The position numbers and the translations under genes were made by a program. Below the pieces are notes generated by a model that did no database searches, was not told where the DNA came from, and saw only the letters and a program-made list of their open reading frames with translations. A stretch of DNA of 64,000 nt. It comes from Myotis daubentonii. Lineage: Eukaryota > Chordata > Mammalia > Chiroptera > Vespertilionidae. Where the stretch lies: the NCBI RefSeq assembly GCF_963259705.1, contig NC_081844.1:107694965-107758964 (forward strand), given 5' to 3'. Of the stretch, positions 45,538 through 56,640 are shown piece by piece (the stretch's first letter is position 1; each line of letters opens with the position of its first letter).

Positions 45538-45705
45538 GCCTAGGGCAGTGGTCCGCAAACTGCGGCTCGCGAGCCACATGCGGCTCTTTGGCCCCTTGAG
45601 TGTGGCCACAAAGTTTCAATCGCACTGTACGTGCGCGCCTGCACGTGGTATTTTGTGGAAGAGCCACACTCCAGGGGCCGCAGTTTGCCGACCACTGGCC
45701 TAGGG
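45538..45705 (+). mobile_element. Short hAT MITE, second family, perfect 8-bp target duplication
   Basis: GCCTAGGG occurs at 45538-45545 and 45698-45705. The 152-bp element has long inverted ends: cagtggtccgcaaactgcgg against ccgcagtttgccgaccactg. The interior (gcgagccacatgcggctctt, then ggaagagccacactccaggg) carries a second inverted-repeat layer, so the whole element can fold into a long hairpin. Confidence 0.95.
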
Positions 45706-46609
45706 TGACCAGCCTGTATGAATGTTCCTGGCAAGTGTTAGCTGTTTGCTGCTGATGTTAAGATGACAAGGTGACCCAGCAGCCGCAGGACTTTGGCCTG
45801 GAAGAGCAAGCGGTACCTGCTGGAAGGGTGAATCCTTCCTGGGGTGAGGCTGGGGGGAAAGAACAGAGGCAGGCGCAGGGCTGGTGGGGCAGCTGAGGGC
45901 GGGGTTGGGGGTGGGGGAGGTGGTGCTGGTGATGGTGATGGCGGCAGGGGTGCTGCCACTGAGGGCAGCAATCATGGTGAAGGCAGCAGGGGCAGCGAGG
46001 AGGGCTGTGACGATGGCAGGGATGGCGACGGAGGGGGAAGAGTTCAGTGGAGGGTGTGGGCTGCTACAGAGAAGCAGAAACCTGGAGAACAGGGACTGCT
46101 CTGGGGGCTCAGAGCTGTTTGGGAGCCTACCCTACAAAAACCTCCGCAAACTCACACCACCATACACACCCATGTGCCGGATCTGAAGTACAGAGAGAAA
46201 ACCACAACACTGCAAGTAGTAGATATTTCCTGGACGCCCCAACCTCACACTGTGACAGCGAGGCAATGGCAGCTCATTATACTAAACAGCTGTTTGCAAG
46301 TCACATTTTCTGTGGAATGTGCCTGTATTATGATGTATTTGTCATGCAGTCGGGTAAGGGCTCCAAGAGAGAGTGTAGGGCTCTATCGTGTCTTTAAATG
46401 GTTGTGGCTGATGGGCAAGTACTGAGAAGACAGTAAGCCCCCATCACTGGAGGGAGGCGAGGAGAGCAGAGGAGGTTCCTGAATACAAGTGACCACTGCG
46501 TCTGCTTCTGCCCGGATCGCTCCCATTTTATTATGTCGGCGGCTCATGACCCCCTCCTTCCTGCCCCCTCCACACACACACACACAGTTGCCAGCAGGAA
46601 CCTTTGAGA

Positions 46610-46860
46610 GTCTAAGCCAGTGATGGCGAACCTTTTGAGCTCCGCGTGTCAGCATTTTGAAAAACCCTAACTTCACTCTGGTGCCGTGTCACATATAGAA
46701 ATTTTTTGATCTTTGCAACCATAGTAAAACAAAGACTTATATTTTTGATATTTATTTTATATATTGAAATGCCATTTAACAAAGAAAAATCAACCAAAAA
46801 AATGAGTTCATGTGTCACCTCTGACATGCGTGTCACAGGTTCGCCATCACTGGTCTAAGC
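46610..46860 (-). mobile_element. nhAT-type MITE, copy 3, perfect 8-bp target duplication
   Basis: GTCTAAGC on both sides (46610-46617 and 46853-46860). The element (46618-46852) is the inverse of copies 1 and 2: cagtgatggcgaaccttttg ... ggttcgccatcactg. The body has ttgcaaccatagtaaaacaa. The intact duplication points to a young insertion. It is the last lineage-specific element in the window. Confidence 0.95.
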
Positions 46861-47189
46861 TCATCTCCTCACCTCTCTGCTGAGGAAACTGGGGGCACAG
46901 AGCTTGTTAGAGGTAATACAACAACTCAGAGTCACACGAGGGACCCCAATCCGGCCCCGGTCCCCAGCACAGTGCCCTTCCCACCGGCCCCTGCCCCCCG
47001 AGTGGTTCTGCCCCCAGGGGGCAGAGATTTGGGCCTCGCAGAAAACATTGGCAGCTGGCTCTCACCTGCCCCAGAAGAACCAAGGCAGCATTTTCACGTG
47101 GCCCAGTAAACCCTGCCCTGGAAACTCCCTCCCAGCCTTTCCCATAGGTGCTGGCAGTGGACTTTGGCCAAGTCACAAAGTACCATAAA

Positions 47190-47290
47190 CCTCCATTTCC
47201 TCAGCTACGGAATGGAGATGACTAATGGTGCCCACGTAACAGGGCTGTTGCACAGATTAAAGTACTTTCAAAGTGCCTGACAGATGGAAC
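47190..47290 (+). mobile_element. MIR SINE
   Basis: cctccatttcctcagctacg, gaatggagatgactaatggt, acagggctgttgcacagatt, aaagtgcctgacagatggaa: sense MIR. Confidence 0.85.
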
Positions 47291-47329
47291 AGTACATTGT
47301 TCCGATGGTAGTTTCCGATGTGCACTTAG

Positions 47330-47960
47330 TCCACGCAGCAAGTACTGGTATTCACTGAGCCCCTACGCAGTGCCTGTCAGGGCGGAGCTGGCCCTCCGGA
47401 CACTCACATTCCGTGGGGAGAGGAGAATAGTGAGCGGACAGGGAGCAAGGAAAAGGCCAGGAGGACGTGCTCCAGAGAGGGGCCAGCGCTTCGAGGAAAG
47501 TGATGGGGGTGGTCACATTCTGGGGGTGAAGGAGAACTGATGTCTATTCACGATACACACGTCCCGGTCAGTGGCAAACCTCAGGCCACCGTGCAGGAGC
47601 GAGGCGGGTGTGGCCAAGCGAGCACTAAGGCTGGGGGTAAAGTCGGAGGTCAGAGGGGTGGGGCGCAGATCCCCAGGGGCCCGTGAGCCGAGGGGAGGGT
47701 GGAGCTGGGCAGCACGGGCAGGGCAGAAGCGGCCGGGCGCTGGTGGTGGCAGGGAGCAGGGAGGCCAACGAGAGCTCACAGAGGCCCAGGCAAGAGGCGG
47801 CGCTGCCTTGGAGCAGGACCAGGATGCTGGCAGTGGCCGAGGAAAGCAGCCACTGCCGAGACAGACACATTCCCGAGGCAGGAGCCACGGGCCTTGCTGA
47901 GGACAGGACGGGAGTCAAGGATGATGCCCTTGTACTCAGCCTGAGCACCCAGGGTCCCCA
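47330..47960 (-). mobile_element. L2 LINE fragment, antisense
   Basis: ttcactgagcccctacgcag, tgcctgtcagggcggagctg and ggaggtcagaggggtggggc in reverse L2 order. Towards the end gtcaaggatgatgcccttgt follows, which matches a further-upstream part of L2 in antisense. The frames here are not genes. Confidence 0.6.
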
Positions 47961-48479
47961 GCTCGGACCGGGAGCCCGGGCCTCTCTCTCTCAGGAGCGG
48001 CCTCGACCGGAAGTCCTTTACTGTCTTGCGAGGCTTTTACCAAACGTCTAGCCCACTGCGAGGAAGGAGGTACAAATCTGTAACCACAGAGATGAAAGAC
48101 CTGCTGATATTGCGAAGGAGGAAGTGCCTGGTGCTGCACGTGCAAAGAATCCCGCCATTGCTTTGAAACGCCCAGAAGGTGGTTTCTCGCTCTACAGGAA
48201 AAGCTAAATGCACACGTTGCCCCGATGACAGAAGTCCCCACGTCTGGGACCCGGCTGAGCTTCCCGACAGGGGCCTCAGCCCCAGGTCGCCAGAACAGAT
48301 GACGCGGCCGATTACGGGGCAAAGTGCTGAGAAGTTATGGCTCACGTAGGAGAGGAACTACCTCCCCTGGGACGCAGGGACCTGTGGTACAGCGGGTGGT
48401 GAGCAGGGCTGGCTCAGGCCTACCCTCAGCTGCCACCCCCACCCGATGCACAGCAGGTGAGCAGGGCCTGGGAGCCCCT

Positions 48480-48730
48480 TCCTGCCTTCCAGTCACATCG
48501 CCCTCCATCCGCTCCCACACACACCCTAAACCACACCGTCTCCGCCTCCACGCTTCCACAGGCTCCTGTCTGGAGCCTGCTTGTCCCCATCTTCCCTGAG
48601 TTACCTCCTTCCCCTCAAGTATCCCCTCCTCGGGAAGCCTCGGTATCCCCCAGGCCAGGTCCGGCCCCCCATTGCATATGCTGTGCGTCCCCTTTATATA
48701 CCTCCACACAGCTGCAGTGAATGAGTGTCG
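48480..48730 (+). mobile_element. L2-like fragment
   Basis: ctccgcctccacgcttccac, tacctccttcccctcaagta, then tcctcgggaagcctcggtat: sense L2 coding end, diverged. Confidence 0.5.
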
Positions 48731-49209
48731 TCGCAGTGTGTCCGTCCCCGCCCCCCCTCACCCCCCAGAGGAGCCAGGGCATGTCTGCCGCGCTCACCCT
48801 GTGACCCCAGAGCCCAGCAGTGTCTGCACGCGGAAGGCACTCAACAAAGCTGGAGTGCGGCTTCAGACAATACCAAAACTAGCGTTTTTATTGTTATAAG
48901 ATACGGCTGCTCCTGACTTATGATGGAGCGACATCCCAATAAACCATGAAGTTGAAAACACTGCAGCTCGAAAGTGCAGTTGCTACTGCAATGGAGGGCG
49001 TTGGTGGTTCCCCACCCTCCTGATCAGGGGGCTGGCCCTGTCCGGCACCAGGAGGGAGTGTCACACACGCACCACACGCCGCTAACCAGGAACAGGTCGA
49101 AATTCAAAATTCGAAGAATGATTTCTACCGAATGCGTACATTGCTTTCCAACTCTCTTTACAGTTGAAAGATCGTAAGCTGGGAACCGTCTGTAATAGCT
49201 GTATAACGT

Positions 49210-49440
49210 TACTGTAAGTAATATGACCTGCCACATGCCAGGTGCTGGTGTCCATACCTTTACTCTGCATTTATTTCACAGCCACCAAGTGAAGGAAGAC
49301 AGAGTATCACTCCCATTTTACAAATGAGGAAACTGAGGCTCAGAGAGCATGTAGTAACACCCCAAGGTCACGTGCTGCTAGTGCCAGCACCGGAGTTAGA
49401 ACCCAGATCCTGCCAATGCCCAAGCCCTTGTTTTCAGCCC
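49210..49440 (-). mobile_element. MIR SINE, antisense
   Basis: tgccacatgccaggtgctgg, attatttcacagccacc-like at 49270, cccattttacaaatgaggaa, actgaggctcagagagcatg, gttagaacccagatcctgcc. Near full length. Confidence 0.9.
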
Positions 49441-50837
49441 CTGGGGCTCCCCTCACTTCTCTCAGCATCAATTTTTGCAGAACATGGATCCAGCCCCCTA
49501 TTTCTCAGACCACCCGCTGCTCGCCCGGAGGGGCCTCGTGCAGTGTTGCCGGATGAACACTGTTTCTCTTCCTGCTGTAAGCTCTTGCCTAGAAAATCAG
49601 ACTCATCTTCCAGGCTGCGTGAGAACCCCAATCAAAGGAGCCAGAACTGCTTCCCCCAACTTGCTGGCTGCTGCACTGTGGCCAGCTCCCTGAGGACGGG
49701 GCCTGGGGGCAGGCACTTAAAACCCGAGAGGGAACTTCATTTCACCCCCCAGTGAGGAGGGAAGGAGAGGGCTGGACTCGGTTGGGTGAACTTTGATGGG
49801 GAGGAGCCCCCAGACTGGTTCTTTTCTAAGTGGCCTCACCCCTCCAGTTGGCAGACAATATTCCTTCGGTGGCATTTCTTCTGGGATTTTGTGGGTGAGA
49901 AGCAGTGAGAGAGGCATTGGGGCATCAGGCAGGCATGATGATGAACTTGGGGGTGCCATGGACCTCTCAGGACCTACAGGTATGGAATGGATAGTGCTCC
50001 ATTCAGAAGGTCACTAGGAACTCCAGGTACCTGGGCTGGAGAATAGAAACTTAACAGGTGTGGTTCTCATTGGAAAAAGGAACCACTGCTATTCGGTCAT
50101 CTCCGGCCTCCAGCACCTGCAGCCAGCACTTGGCACACTGAAGGCTCTGAAAGAAATGTGAGCTGAATAGGAGAGAGGGGAGGAGAGAATGAAGGAAGGA
50201 GGGGGAAGGGAGGGGACAATGAATTTCTAATTATGAGACGCTGGTTCATTCGGTTTGGAAAACCCCCAAACATGAACTAAAATGCCGGTTCAATGCCGAA
50301 ATGCCCATACCGGGCTGTTAAGGAAGCTCAGAGAATACTTTGATCAGAAATAAGGATTCTCCAAGCAATGCCCTTGCTGCCGCCATCTCCGAAGTTAACT
50401 GAGTGCTGCAGTGCGAGCGGGTGTCTGTGCTTTTTATGTAATGAAAGGATCTCCCAAAAATAATACCCAGAGGCACAGCTCGGGAGGCCTGGCAGCTGAG
50501 CCAGCTGGAGCAGCAGGAGGCGACCGGGAGCCGTGGGCCGCGGTTACGATTAAATGACGCTTCTCGAGTCCAGAGTGCAGAACACTGCAGGCTAGAGCCT
50601 GGGAGAGGCTTGCTATGTCACAGGGGAGGTGAGATTGCTGCCGAGAGGTTCTGCTGCCGCCTGGATTTCTGCACACTCCCAGGTCCCAGGGGCCGGTCGG
50701 GGCTGGGGAACCAGGAGCAGCCCCTGTGAAAGGGTCCAGGAACCAACCTGCATCCATCGGGACCGCAGGACATCACCGCCAGGAGGGAATCGCTGAGATT
50801 TCCCCCAGAGGCACTGTGTTCAGCCCCACGGAAGTGA
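49441..50837. other. Gene-free stretch (presumed HRH2 intron)
   Basis: Single-copy-looking sequence. No exon, young mobile element or long repeat seen. Confidence 0.5.
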
Positions 50838-51070
50838 TGTTTGCAGTGGGACAGGAGGGAGGGGGGAGGGACAGATGGGAAACCACCCAAATACCCATGA
50901 TGGGGGATGACAGAATAAACTGTGGCCAGCCACCCCACACACACATCTGGCCCCTGGACTGTTATGCGGCCATTAGAGAGATTTTGTGAATTCTGTATCA
51001 GCTGACCTGGATGCGGGACCACATGTGTTGCCAAATAAGTAAAAACTAGAGAGATGTTTAGAGCAGGTGG
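50838..51070 (+). mobile_element. Old L1M-like fragment
   Basis: gggaaaccacccaaataccc, atgacagaataaactgtggc, actgttatgcggccattaga, aataagtaaaaactagagag: sense L1 3' pattern. Confidence 0.6.
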
Positions 51071-51492
51071 TGGGTGGGGCGCGGTGAGCCCACTATGCCA
51101 GCAGTCAGTCTGGCCCTCTGCCTGGATCGTGCCACCCAGGAACTAAGAATAGCCTCCACGTTTGTCGATTGTTCGGAAATGGTTGTAAAGAGCTGGAGGC
51201 AATATAAGGAAAATACTGTGTGACCTGTGAAACGTATGTGAGACTCAAATGTGAGGGTCCGAGGTAAGGTCTCCCTGGAGCCCAGCGCGCTTCCTCGTGT
51301 GCCCGTCGTCTGTGTAGCTGACTTTCCTTCCACGGCACCAGAGGTGACACAGACCAACCATGGGGTGCAGAGCAGAAAATGTTTTCCTGACACAGTTCGT
51401 GGCCCCTGGTTTAGGGCGCAGTGACACTCTGTAAAACAACAGCATTGAGCGCTGTTCTCGGCACTGTATCAGCGTGAATGTGTTACATTTGC

Positions 51493-51615
51493 TTACGTAT
51501 TCATTCATTCTATGATTTGTCCACCAGACTCCAATGCCCAGCTGCGGGCCAGGTGTGGGGAACCAGCACTGAACAAGTCGACGCAGCCCGCCTCCCAGAG
51601 CTTGGAGTCTGCGTC
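51493..51615 (-). mobile_element. L2 LINE 3' end, antisense
   Basis: gtattcattcattctatgat, gggccaggtgtggggaacca, gcactgaacaagtcgacgca, agagcttggagtctgcgtct. Confidence 0.65.
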
Positions 51616-52032
51616 TAGATCTTTCTTTCTCCAAACAAACAGCCCCTCCCTGTTTGTCTCAGCGGTGACACACGGGGCAGCCCCTTGCATCCTGACTCCC
51701 CTCCTCCTCCCACGGCGCAGTCTGATTGCCTCAGTGCCTCCAAAGAAGGGCATCCAGACTGGCCCCAGGCCTCCTGGTGCCGTGCAGGGAGGTCAAGGTC
51801 GAGAAGATTCATCCTGAATCAGGTCACGCTCTTGGTCTGGTTTCAAAGCACTCAACACCCGGCCTTTGCATTTTCAGCTCCTGCTCTCCAGTGGTCCCAA
51901 GAGGGAGATGCAGCAGCCGTGACCCAGGCCTCGTGGATGGGAGCGGCTGTCAGCTATGGAGAAGGATGCGGCCACCTGTCCACATGATCCCTCCTTCATA
52001 AAACCTAAGCCACCTCCAGACACATGCCCCAG

Positions 52033-52050
52033 TGCCTGTCTCTCTGCAGA
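52033..52050 (+). other. HRH2: Candidate splice acceptor for the HRH2 coding exon
   Basis: tgcctgtctctctgcag|a is a polypyrimidine tract followed by CAG, with the exon starting at 52050. Weaker alternatives before the start codon are cacctcctag|gag (52183) and ttatttctag|aaa (52206). With 52050 the 5' leader in this exon would be 319 bases. Confidence 0.45.
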
Positions 52051-52063
52051 ACCTGGAGAGACA

Positions 52064-52183
52064 ATGCCTGCTCCAGGCCCAGGAGGGAGCCAGCTCTGAA
52101 GGGGCAAGCTGAGGACTGGAGTTTGAACCACCAGCTTTGCCTCCTCTCTGTTCATGCTCATGCTCTTGCCCAACACCTCCTAG
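52064..52183 (+). promoter_or_regulatory. Two short upstream ORFs in the presumed HRH2 leader
   Basis: ATG at 52064 opens an 11-codon frame ending TGA at 52097-52099. ATG at 52154 opens a 9-codon frame ending TAG at 52181-52183. Both close well before the HRH2 start. If the leader includes them they could dampen translation. Real only if the 52050 exon boundary is right. Confidence 0.35.
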
Positions 52184-52368
52184 GAGACTGACTTTATTTA
52201 TTTCTAGAAAAAGCACTGAGTCGATTACTGTAGCCTGCCACAATTGGATACTCCCTTTCGTCTCTGTGGGGCAGCCTGGAGCCCAGTGGCTGACAAAACT
52301 GGCACATTGGGGAGCTGGAAGAGAAGCAGCTAGGGGCTGTGGCTGAGGAAGGAGCTCGGGGTCCCAGG

Positions 52369-53448
52369 ATGGAGTCCAACGACACGGCCGCTTCCTCTTG
52401 CCTGGACTCTGCCACGTTCAAGGTCACCGTCAGTGTGGCACTCACCATCCTCATTCTCATCACTATTGCCGGCAACGTGGTTGTCTGCCTGGCCGTGGGC
52501 CTGAACCGCCAGCTCCGCAGCCTGACCAACTGCTTCATCGTGTCCCTGGCCATCACCGACCTGCTCCTCGGCCTCCTGGTGATGCCCTTCTCGGCTTTCT
52601 ACCAGCTCTCCTGCAGGTGGAGCTTCGGCAAGGTCTTCTGCAACATCTACACCAGCCTGGACGTGATGCTCTGCACGGCCTCCATCCTCAACCTCTTCAT
52701 GATCAGCCTCGACCGGTACTGCGCCGTCACGGACCCCCTGCGCTACCCCGTGCTCATCACCCCGGTCCGGGTTGGCGTCTCCCTGGTCTTGATTTGGGCC
52801 GTCTCCATCACCCTGTCCTTTTTGTCTATCCACCTGGGCTGGAACATCAGGGACGAGACCAGCAGGGTCAACCACACCATCCAGCCCTGCAAAGTCCAGG
52901 TCAACTTGGTGTATGGCTTGGTGGACGGGCTGGTCACCTTCTACGTGCCTCTGCTGGTCATGTGTATCACCTACTTCCGCATCTTCAAGATCGCCCGGGA
53001 GCAGGCCAAGAGGATCCATCACGTTGGCCCCTGGAAGGCGGCCACCATCAGGGAACACAAAGCCACTGTAACGCTGGCCACCGTGATGGGGGCCTTCATC
53101 GTCTGCTGGTTCCCCTACTTCACCGTGTTTGTCTACCGGGGGCTGAGAGGGGATGACGCCGTCAACAAGACCTTCGAAGCTGTTGTTCTGTGGCTGGGCT
53201 ACGCCAACTCGGCCCTGAACCCCATCCTGTACGCCGCACTGAACAGGGACTTCCGCACGGCGTACCAGCAGCTCCTGCGCTGTAGGTATGCCAGCTGCAA
53301 CACCCACGACGCCTCTCTGAGGTACGACAGCTCTCGGCTCCCCAGGACTCGGAGCCAGGGACCCAGGCAGCAGGAAGAGAAGCCCCTGAAGCTGCAGGTG
53401 TGGAGTGGCAGAGAGGTCATGGCACCCCGGGGAGCCACAGACAGGTAA
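52369..53448 (+). CDS. HRH2: Histamine H2 receptor
   Basis: 359 residues plus TAA, the same length as human HRH2, and recognisable throughout as this class A GPCR. It couples mainly to Gs to raise cAMP, for example in gastric parietal cells and heart, at the plasma membrane. Visible landmarks: N-terminal sequon N4-D-T; N36 in TM1; D64 in TM2; C91 and C174 for the TM3-ECL2 disulphide; D98 in TM3, which binds the histamine amine; DRY at 115-117; W143 in TM4; D186 and T190 in TM5, which contact the imidazole; CWFP at 246-249; NPILY at 284-288; palmitoylation-type C305 after helix 8. The start is ATG 52369 with a good context (A at -3, G at +4). The in-frame GTG at 52339 is not used in mammals. 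The coding exon is uninterrupted and GC-rich. ECL2 keeps the sequon at N168 (NHT) but has D at 162, where human has a second sequon. Confidence 0.98.
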   Translation: MESNDTAASSCLDSATFKVTVSVALTILILITIAGNVVVCLAVGLNRQLRSLTNCFIVSLAITDLLLGLLVMPFSAFYQLSCRWSFGKVFCNIYTSLDVMLCTASILNLFMISLDRYCAVTDPLRYPVLITPVRVGVSLVLIWAVSITLSFLSIHLGWNIRDETSRVNHTIQPCKVQVNLVYGLVDGLVTFYVPLLVMCITYFRIFKIAREQAKRIHHVGPWKAATIREHKATVTLATVMGAFIVCWFPYFTVFVYRGLRGDDAVNKTFEAVVLWLGYANSALNPILYAALNRDFRTAYQQLLRCRYASCNTHDASLRYDSSRLPRTRSQGPRQQEEKPLKLQVWSGREVMAPRGATDR

Positions 53449-53450
53449 CG
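53442..53450 (+). promoter_or_regulatory. HRH2: Stop codon embedded in a splice donor-like sequence (CAG|GTAACG)
   Basis: The stop TAA (53446-53448) lies inside CAG|GTAACG, whose cut would fall after 53444. Used as a donor, it would remove the stop and the last base of codon 359, joining a further exon that gives a longer C-terminus. In human, HRH2 has a longer isoform with a different C-terminal end, consistent with such splicing. The downstream exon is not identified here. Confidence 0.6.
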
Positions 53451-55120
53451 CCCTGGCTTCCTCTGTCCAGGACAGGGGCACACGGAGAGGTCCCACTGAT
53501 GGTGACCATCACGGTGGCCACTGCTCCCAAGGTGCTGGCCCTCTTCATGAGGACTTCGCAAACCTTGGGCTGTGCTATCATGCCTATGGAGGTGAAACAC
53601 TTCACCTCCACTTTAAAAGGACCACAACTTGGCCAGGGCCACATGGCTAGGACCTGGACAGAGGCCCCCAGCTCCAGAACTTGTGGGCCTTTTGTTCCAG
53701 CTACATTGTCCTGACAATCAGAAGTCCTCAGTTTAAGGCCCAACCCTACCACGGACCTAGCAGTCATAAGTGCTCACTCACATGCTGCAGGCAGCCGTCA
53801 GGGGGCCGTGCACGAATGCTGGTGCCTGGGGGTGAAATGAGAAGCCCAGCTGCTCCACTGACCTGTTATGCATCAGCTCTTACGCTGGGGGCACTCAAGT
53901 CAGAGGAGACACAGGACTGGCCCAGCTGGGAAGGCAGGGGCTGGGACTCTGTACCAGAGGTCTTAGGGGAGCACGGAAGACTTAGGAGCAGGGGGCAGCT
54001 CTGTGCTCTGAAAGAGGCTCTGGCTGTCCCCTCAGATGTGGGCGAGAAGGATGAGCCGGGCCAGCAGTGCAGGGCCTGCGTCCCTGGTCTGTGAGGGAGG
54101 AGAAGAGAACCATGCAGAATCTAGGCGGCCATGAGAAAATGGGCTTGGGGACGCTGGGTGCACGGGGTGCAGGAGATTTACGAGGAAGGATGTCCCTGGA
54201 TCAGTCCCCAAGGAGACTCCAGGCTTAAAAGATAAACGGGATCAGAATGAGACTTAGACAAATCCACGGGTGACCAAGGCAATGCAGGTGTTAAATGGGA
54301 AGCGGCACCAGAGGCTTGAGCGGCAAGGAGAGGCGCTGCGTGGAGAGGGAGGCGTGGGGGGCTGTGAGAGGAGTGAGTGACAGGGTGCGGGAGAACACCT
54401 GCCACACAGATGCGTTCAGTGGGCGTCACTGTCCTTTCTCCTCTGCGGACCATGCCTTTGCCCCCAGAATGCCGGTCCCGTTACTGACCCATTCATTCGT
54501 CCACAAACATTTATCAGCTTCCCACTGCAGGCTGAGAACTGTGCTGAGCACAGGGATGGCGTCTTGGGCCTTTCCCAGCTCTGCCCTCACTCACCCTCGC
54601 TGGAGCAAGTCCCGGCCTCAGTCTCCTCTTCTCATAGAGTGTAGGGCCTGTCCTCATGCACTGCCCTGCTCACCTCCCAGAGTTGCCCGAAGCATGTGTG
54701 AGTTAGGGGAGGCCATCGGGCGCTGGGACGGCCATGGATGCAAGTTCATTCTTGAGCACTGTGTCCGTCTCAAGGAAAGCGTGGCTGGGCACCGCAGACC
54801 CACACCCTCTGGGATCTGGTCTCTGTGCATCATTGTGGGGGAACACTGTCCAACCAGACCCCTGAGCCCAGGTCCCTTCTGGCCCTTGCAGCCTCCACCC
54901 CATCCACTGCTAACCTGCTGCACTCAGCTTCCTCCCAGCCTCCTCCCAGCCTCCCGGCCTCTAGATCTCCCTCTCAAAGCCATCTGCAGGTGCCTCTCCA
55001 TAATGCAGATCCGGAGCCTTCATGCCCGTCCGTGTCCCGCCACACTCCCTCATTCAGGAAGCAGCCTGAGTGAAAAGTTGATTTAGTTCAAGAATTAAAC
55101 AAAGAACAAAGCGGGGGGTG
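53449..55120 (+). other. HRH2: Probable HRH2 3' UTR (unspliced form)
   Basis: No mobile element and no coding exon is recognised. The first plausible poly(A) signal is ATTAAA at 55094-55099, followed about 15 bases later by a GT-rich ggggggtgtgg element, giving a 3' UTR near 1.67 kb. An antisense L2 trace (ttcattcgtccacaaacatt) lies at about 54488-54560. The end point is uncertain. Confidence 0.4.
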
Positions 55121-56439
55121 TGGACTCTTGGGAAGGCGCCGCCGTGATTCAGTCAGGTCGTGCACACCATTCCCTCCTGATCAGACCTGTGTGCCCTCCG
55201 GGCGCACAGGCTGCTCTAGCCCTAATCCTTACGGAAACGTTCAGCGAGCACTTCAGAAGAGCTGGCACTCACTGGGCACCACTGGCTGCCGGCTTTACAA
55301 TCTTGCCATTGTTTCTGTGTGTGGTCCTTCTGTCCCCAGCTAAGGGTGCCAAGGGAGATAAGGCAAGATCCCCACCCCACGCTGCCACTCGAGCCGCCTG
55401 TAGCTGCTCGGGGTGAAGCCGAGGAGCAGACTGGCCGGGGTTCGTGCAGCACGTGCCAAGGATCGAAACACAGGGCGCTGAGCGCCCGGTGAGGCGGCAT
55501 GTGGCCCAGGCAGCCCGTCCCAGGGAGCGGGCCAGGGAGCTGAGCCTGAACACGGACGGGAAAGACCCGCTCATCCAGGGTGGTGGACCCTTCAGACTCG
55601 TGGCCTCGTTTCATTCTCCCACGACCCCATGAGTAGGTGCTTGTTTAGTCTACACTTTACAGATGGGAAAACTGAGTCTCAGAAGTTAATTAAATTGCCC
55701 AGTGACACAAGCTAGTGGGTTAGCCAAAGCCAAGGTCTGAGCATCAACAGAAACAGCTGCCCCCATTCCAGACAGTCCTGTGGGTGCGGGCACACTGGGA
55801 GGTGTGAGTGCCCACCTGCTCTTCTGATCCTCAGGGCCACCGTGGGCGGGGGGCTAGGAGGGCACTGAGGCCAGCTGAGAGGCCTGAGTCACAGGGCGGC
55901 TAGGGAACACCCTGGGGAAGCAGTGACTGGCGGAGGGGTCTGGTGGGGAGGCATGGGGAGGATGGGGAACCAGGTAAGGGGTTTGGGGGAGGCCAAGAAT
56001 AGATTTTCCCACCAAGGCTGCCAGGACAATCAGGGCCTTGAATGACCCTCCAGAAGGTCAGCTCCCAGCTTCCCTGGTGCCAACAGCATGTCCTTCCTGG
56101 TGTCCGTCTAGGGACAAAACCCAGTGTTGACCTGACTGAGAACCCTTATCGCTTCTAAGGGGGTGGGGCTGTCTGCTGAAGCAAGAATTCCAAGGGACTG
56201 ATCTGGGCCTGCCCTTGGGGTGGCGGCAGGGTCAGCCAAGGGGAGACTCAGGAGAGAGAGGCCCAGCTGGCCTGTACCCAGCCAGCAGCCACCTCCCAGC
56301 AGGATGCTCTGTCTGCCCCTTCCTGACCCCAACTGGCCTCCTTCACCCACTCTCCCCTCCGCCCGGGACAGCCTCACCTGCCTCCTCTCTGATCCCCAGC
56401 CCCAGCCTCTCCCCTGCTCAGAACCTCAGCTTCTACTAG
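55121..56439. other. Gene-free stretch after HRH2
   Basis: 55620-55750 is an antisense MIR (ctacactttacagatgggaa, aactgagtctcagaagttaa). The rest shows no element or exon. Confidence 0.5.
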
Positions 56440-56640
56440 TAGAGGCTGTGTTAGCTTCTGAGGGCTGCTGTAACTAATGACCATGAACCTCGTGGCGGAA
56501 AACACAGGAATGCATTCTCTTACAGTTCAGGAGGCCTAGAGCCTGAGATCAAGATGTTGGCAGGGCCGGCTCCTCCTGGAGGCTCCCATGCAAACCTGTT
56601 TCTTTGTCTTTTCCAACCTCTGGGGGCCACCACACGCCCT
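56440..56640 (-). mobile_element. MaLR-type LTR fragment, antisense
   Basis: ttagcttctgagggctgctg, taactaatgaccatgaacct, tgcattctcttacagttcag, gaggcctagagcctgagatc, aagatgttggcagggccggc: the usual antisense beginning of MST/MLT-class LTRs. Confidence 0.65.

Noticed and set aside
44983..45667. Frames of 158-208 codons on the - strand
   Set aside because: They run through the hAT MITE at 45.5 kb and have no recognisable domain. Chance frames.
52339..52368. An N-terminal extension of HRH2 by ten codons
   Set aside because: It would need a GTG start. ATG 52369 has a good context and gives the conserved 359-residue length.
52398..53156. A 252-codon frame on the + strand inside HRH2
   Set aside because: Shifted-frame reading of the receptor, dominated by P, H, L, G and R. 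No independent start context or homology.
52330..53496. A 388-codon open frame on the - strand, antisense to HRH2
   Set aside because: It mirrors the GC-rich coding exon, is rich in G, D, V, Q and E as reverse complements of receptor codons, and resembles no protein. It is an antisense shadow.
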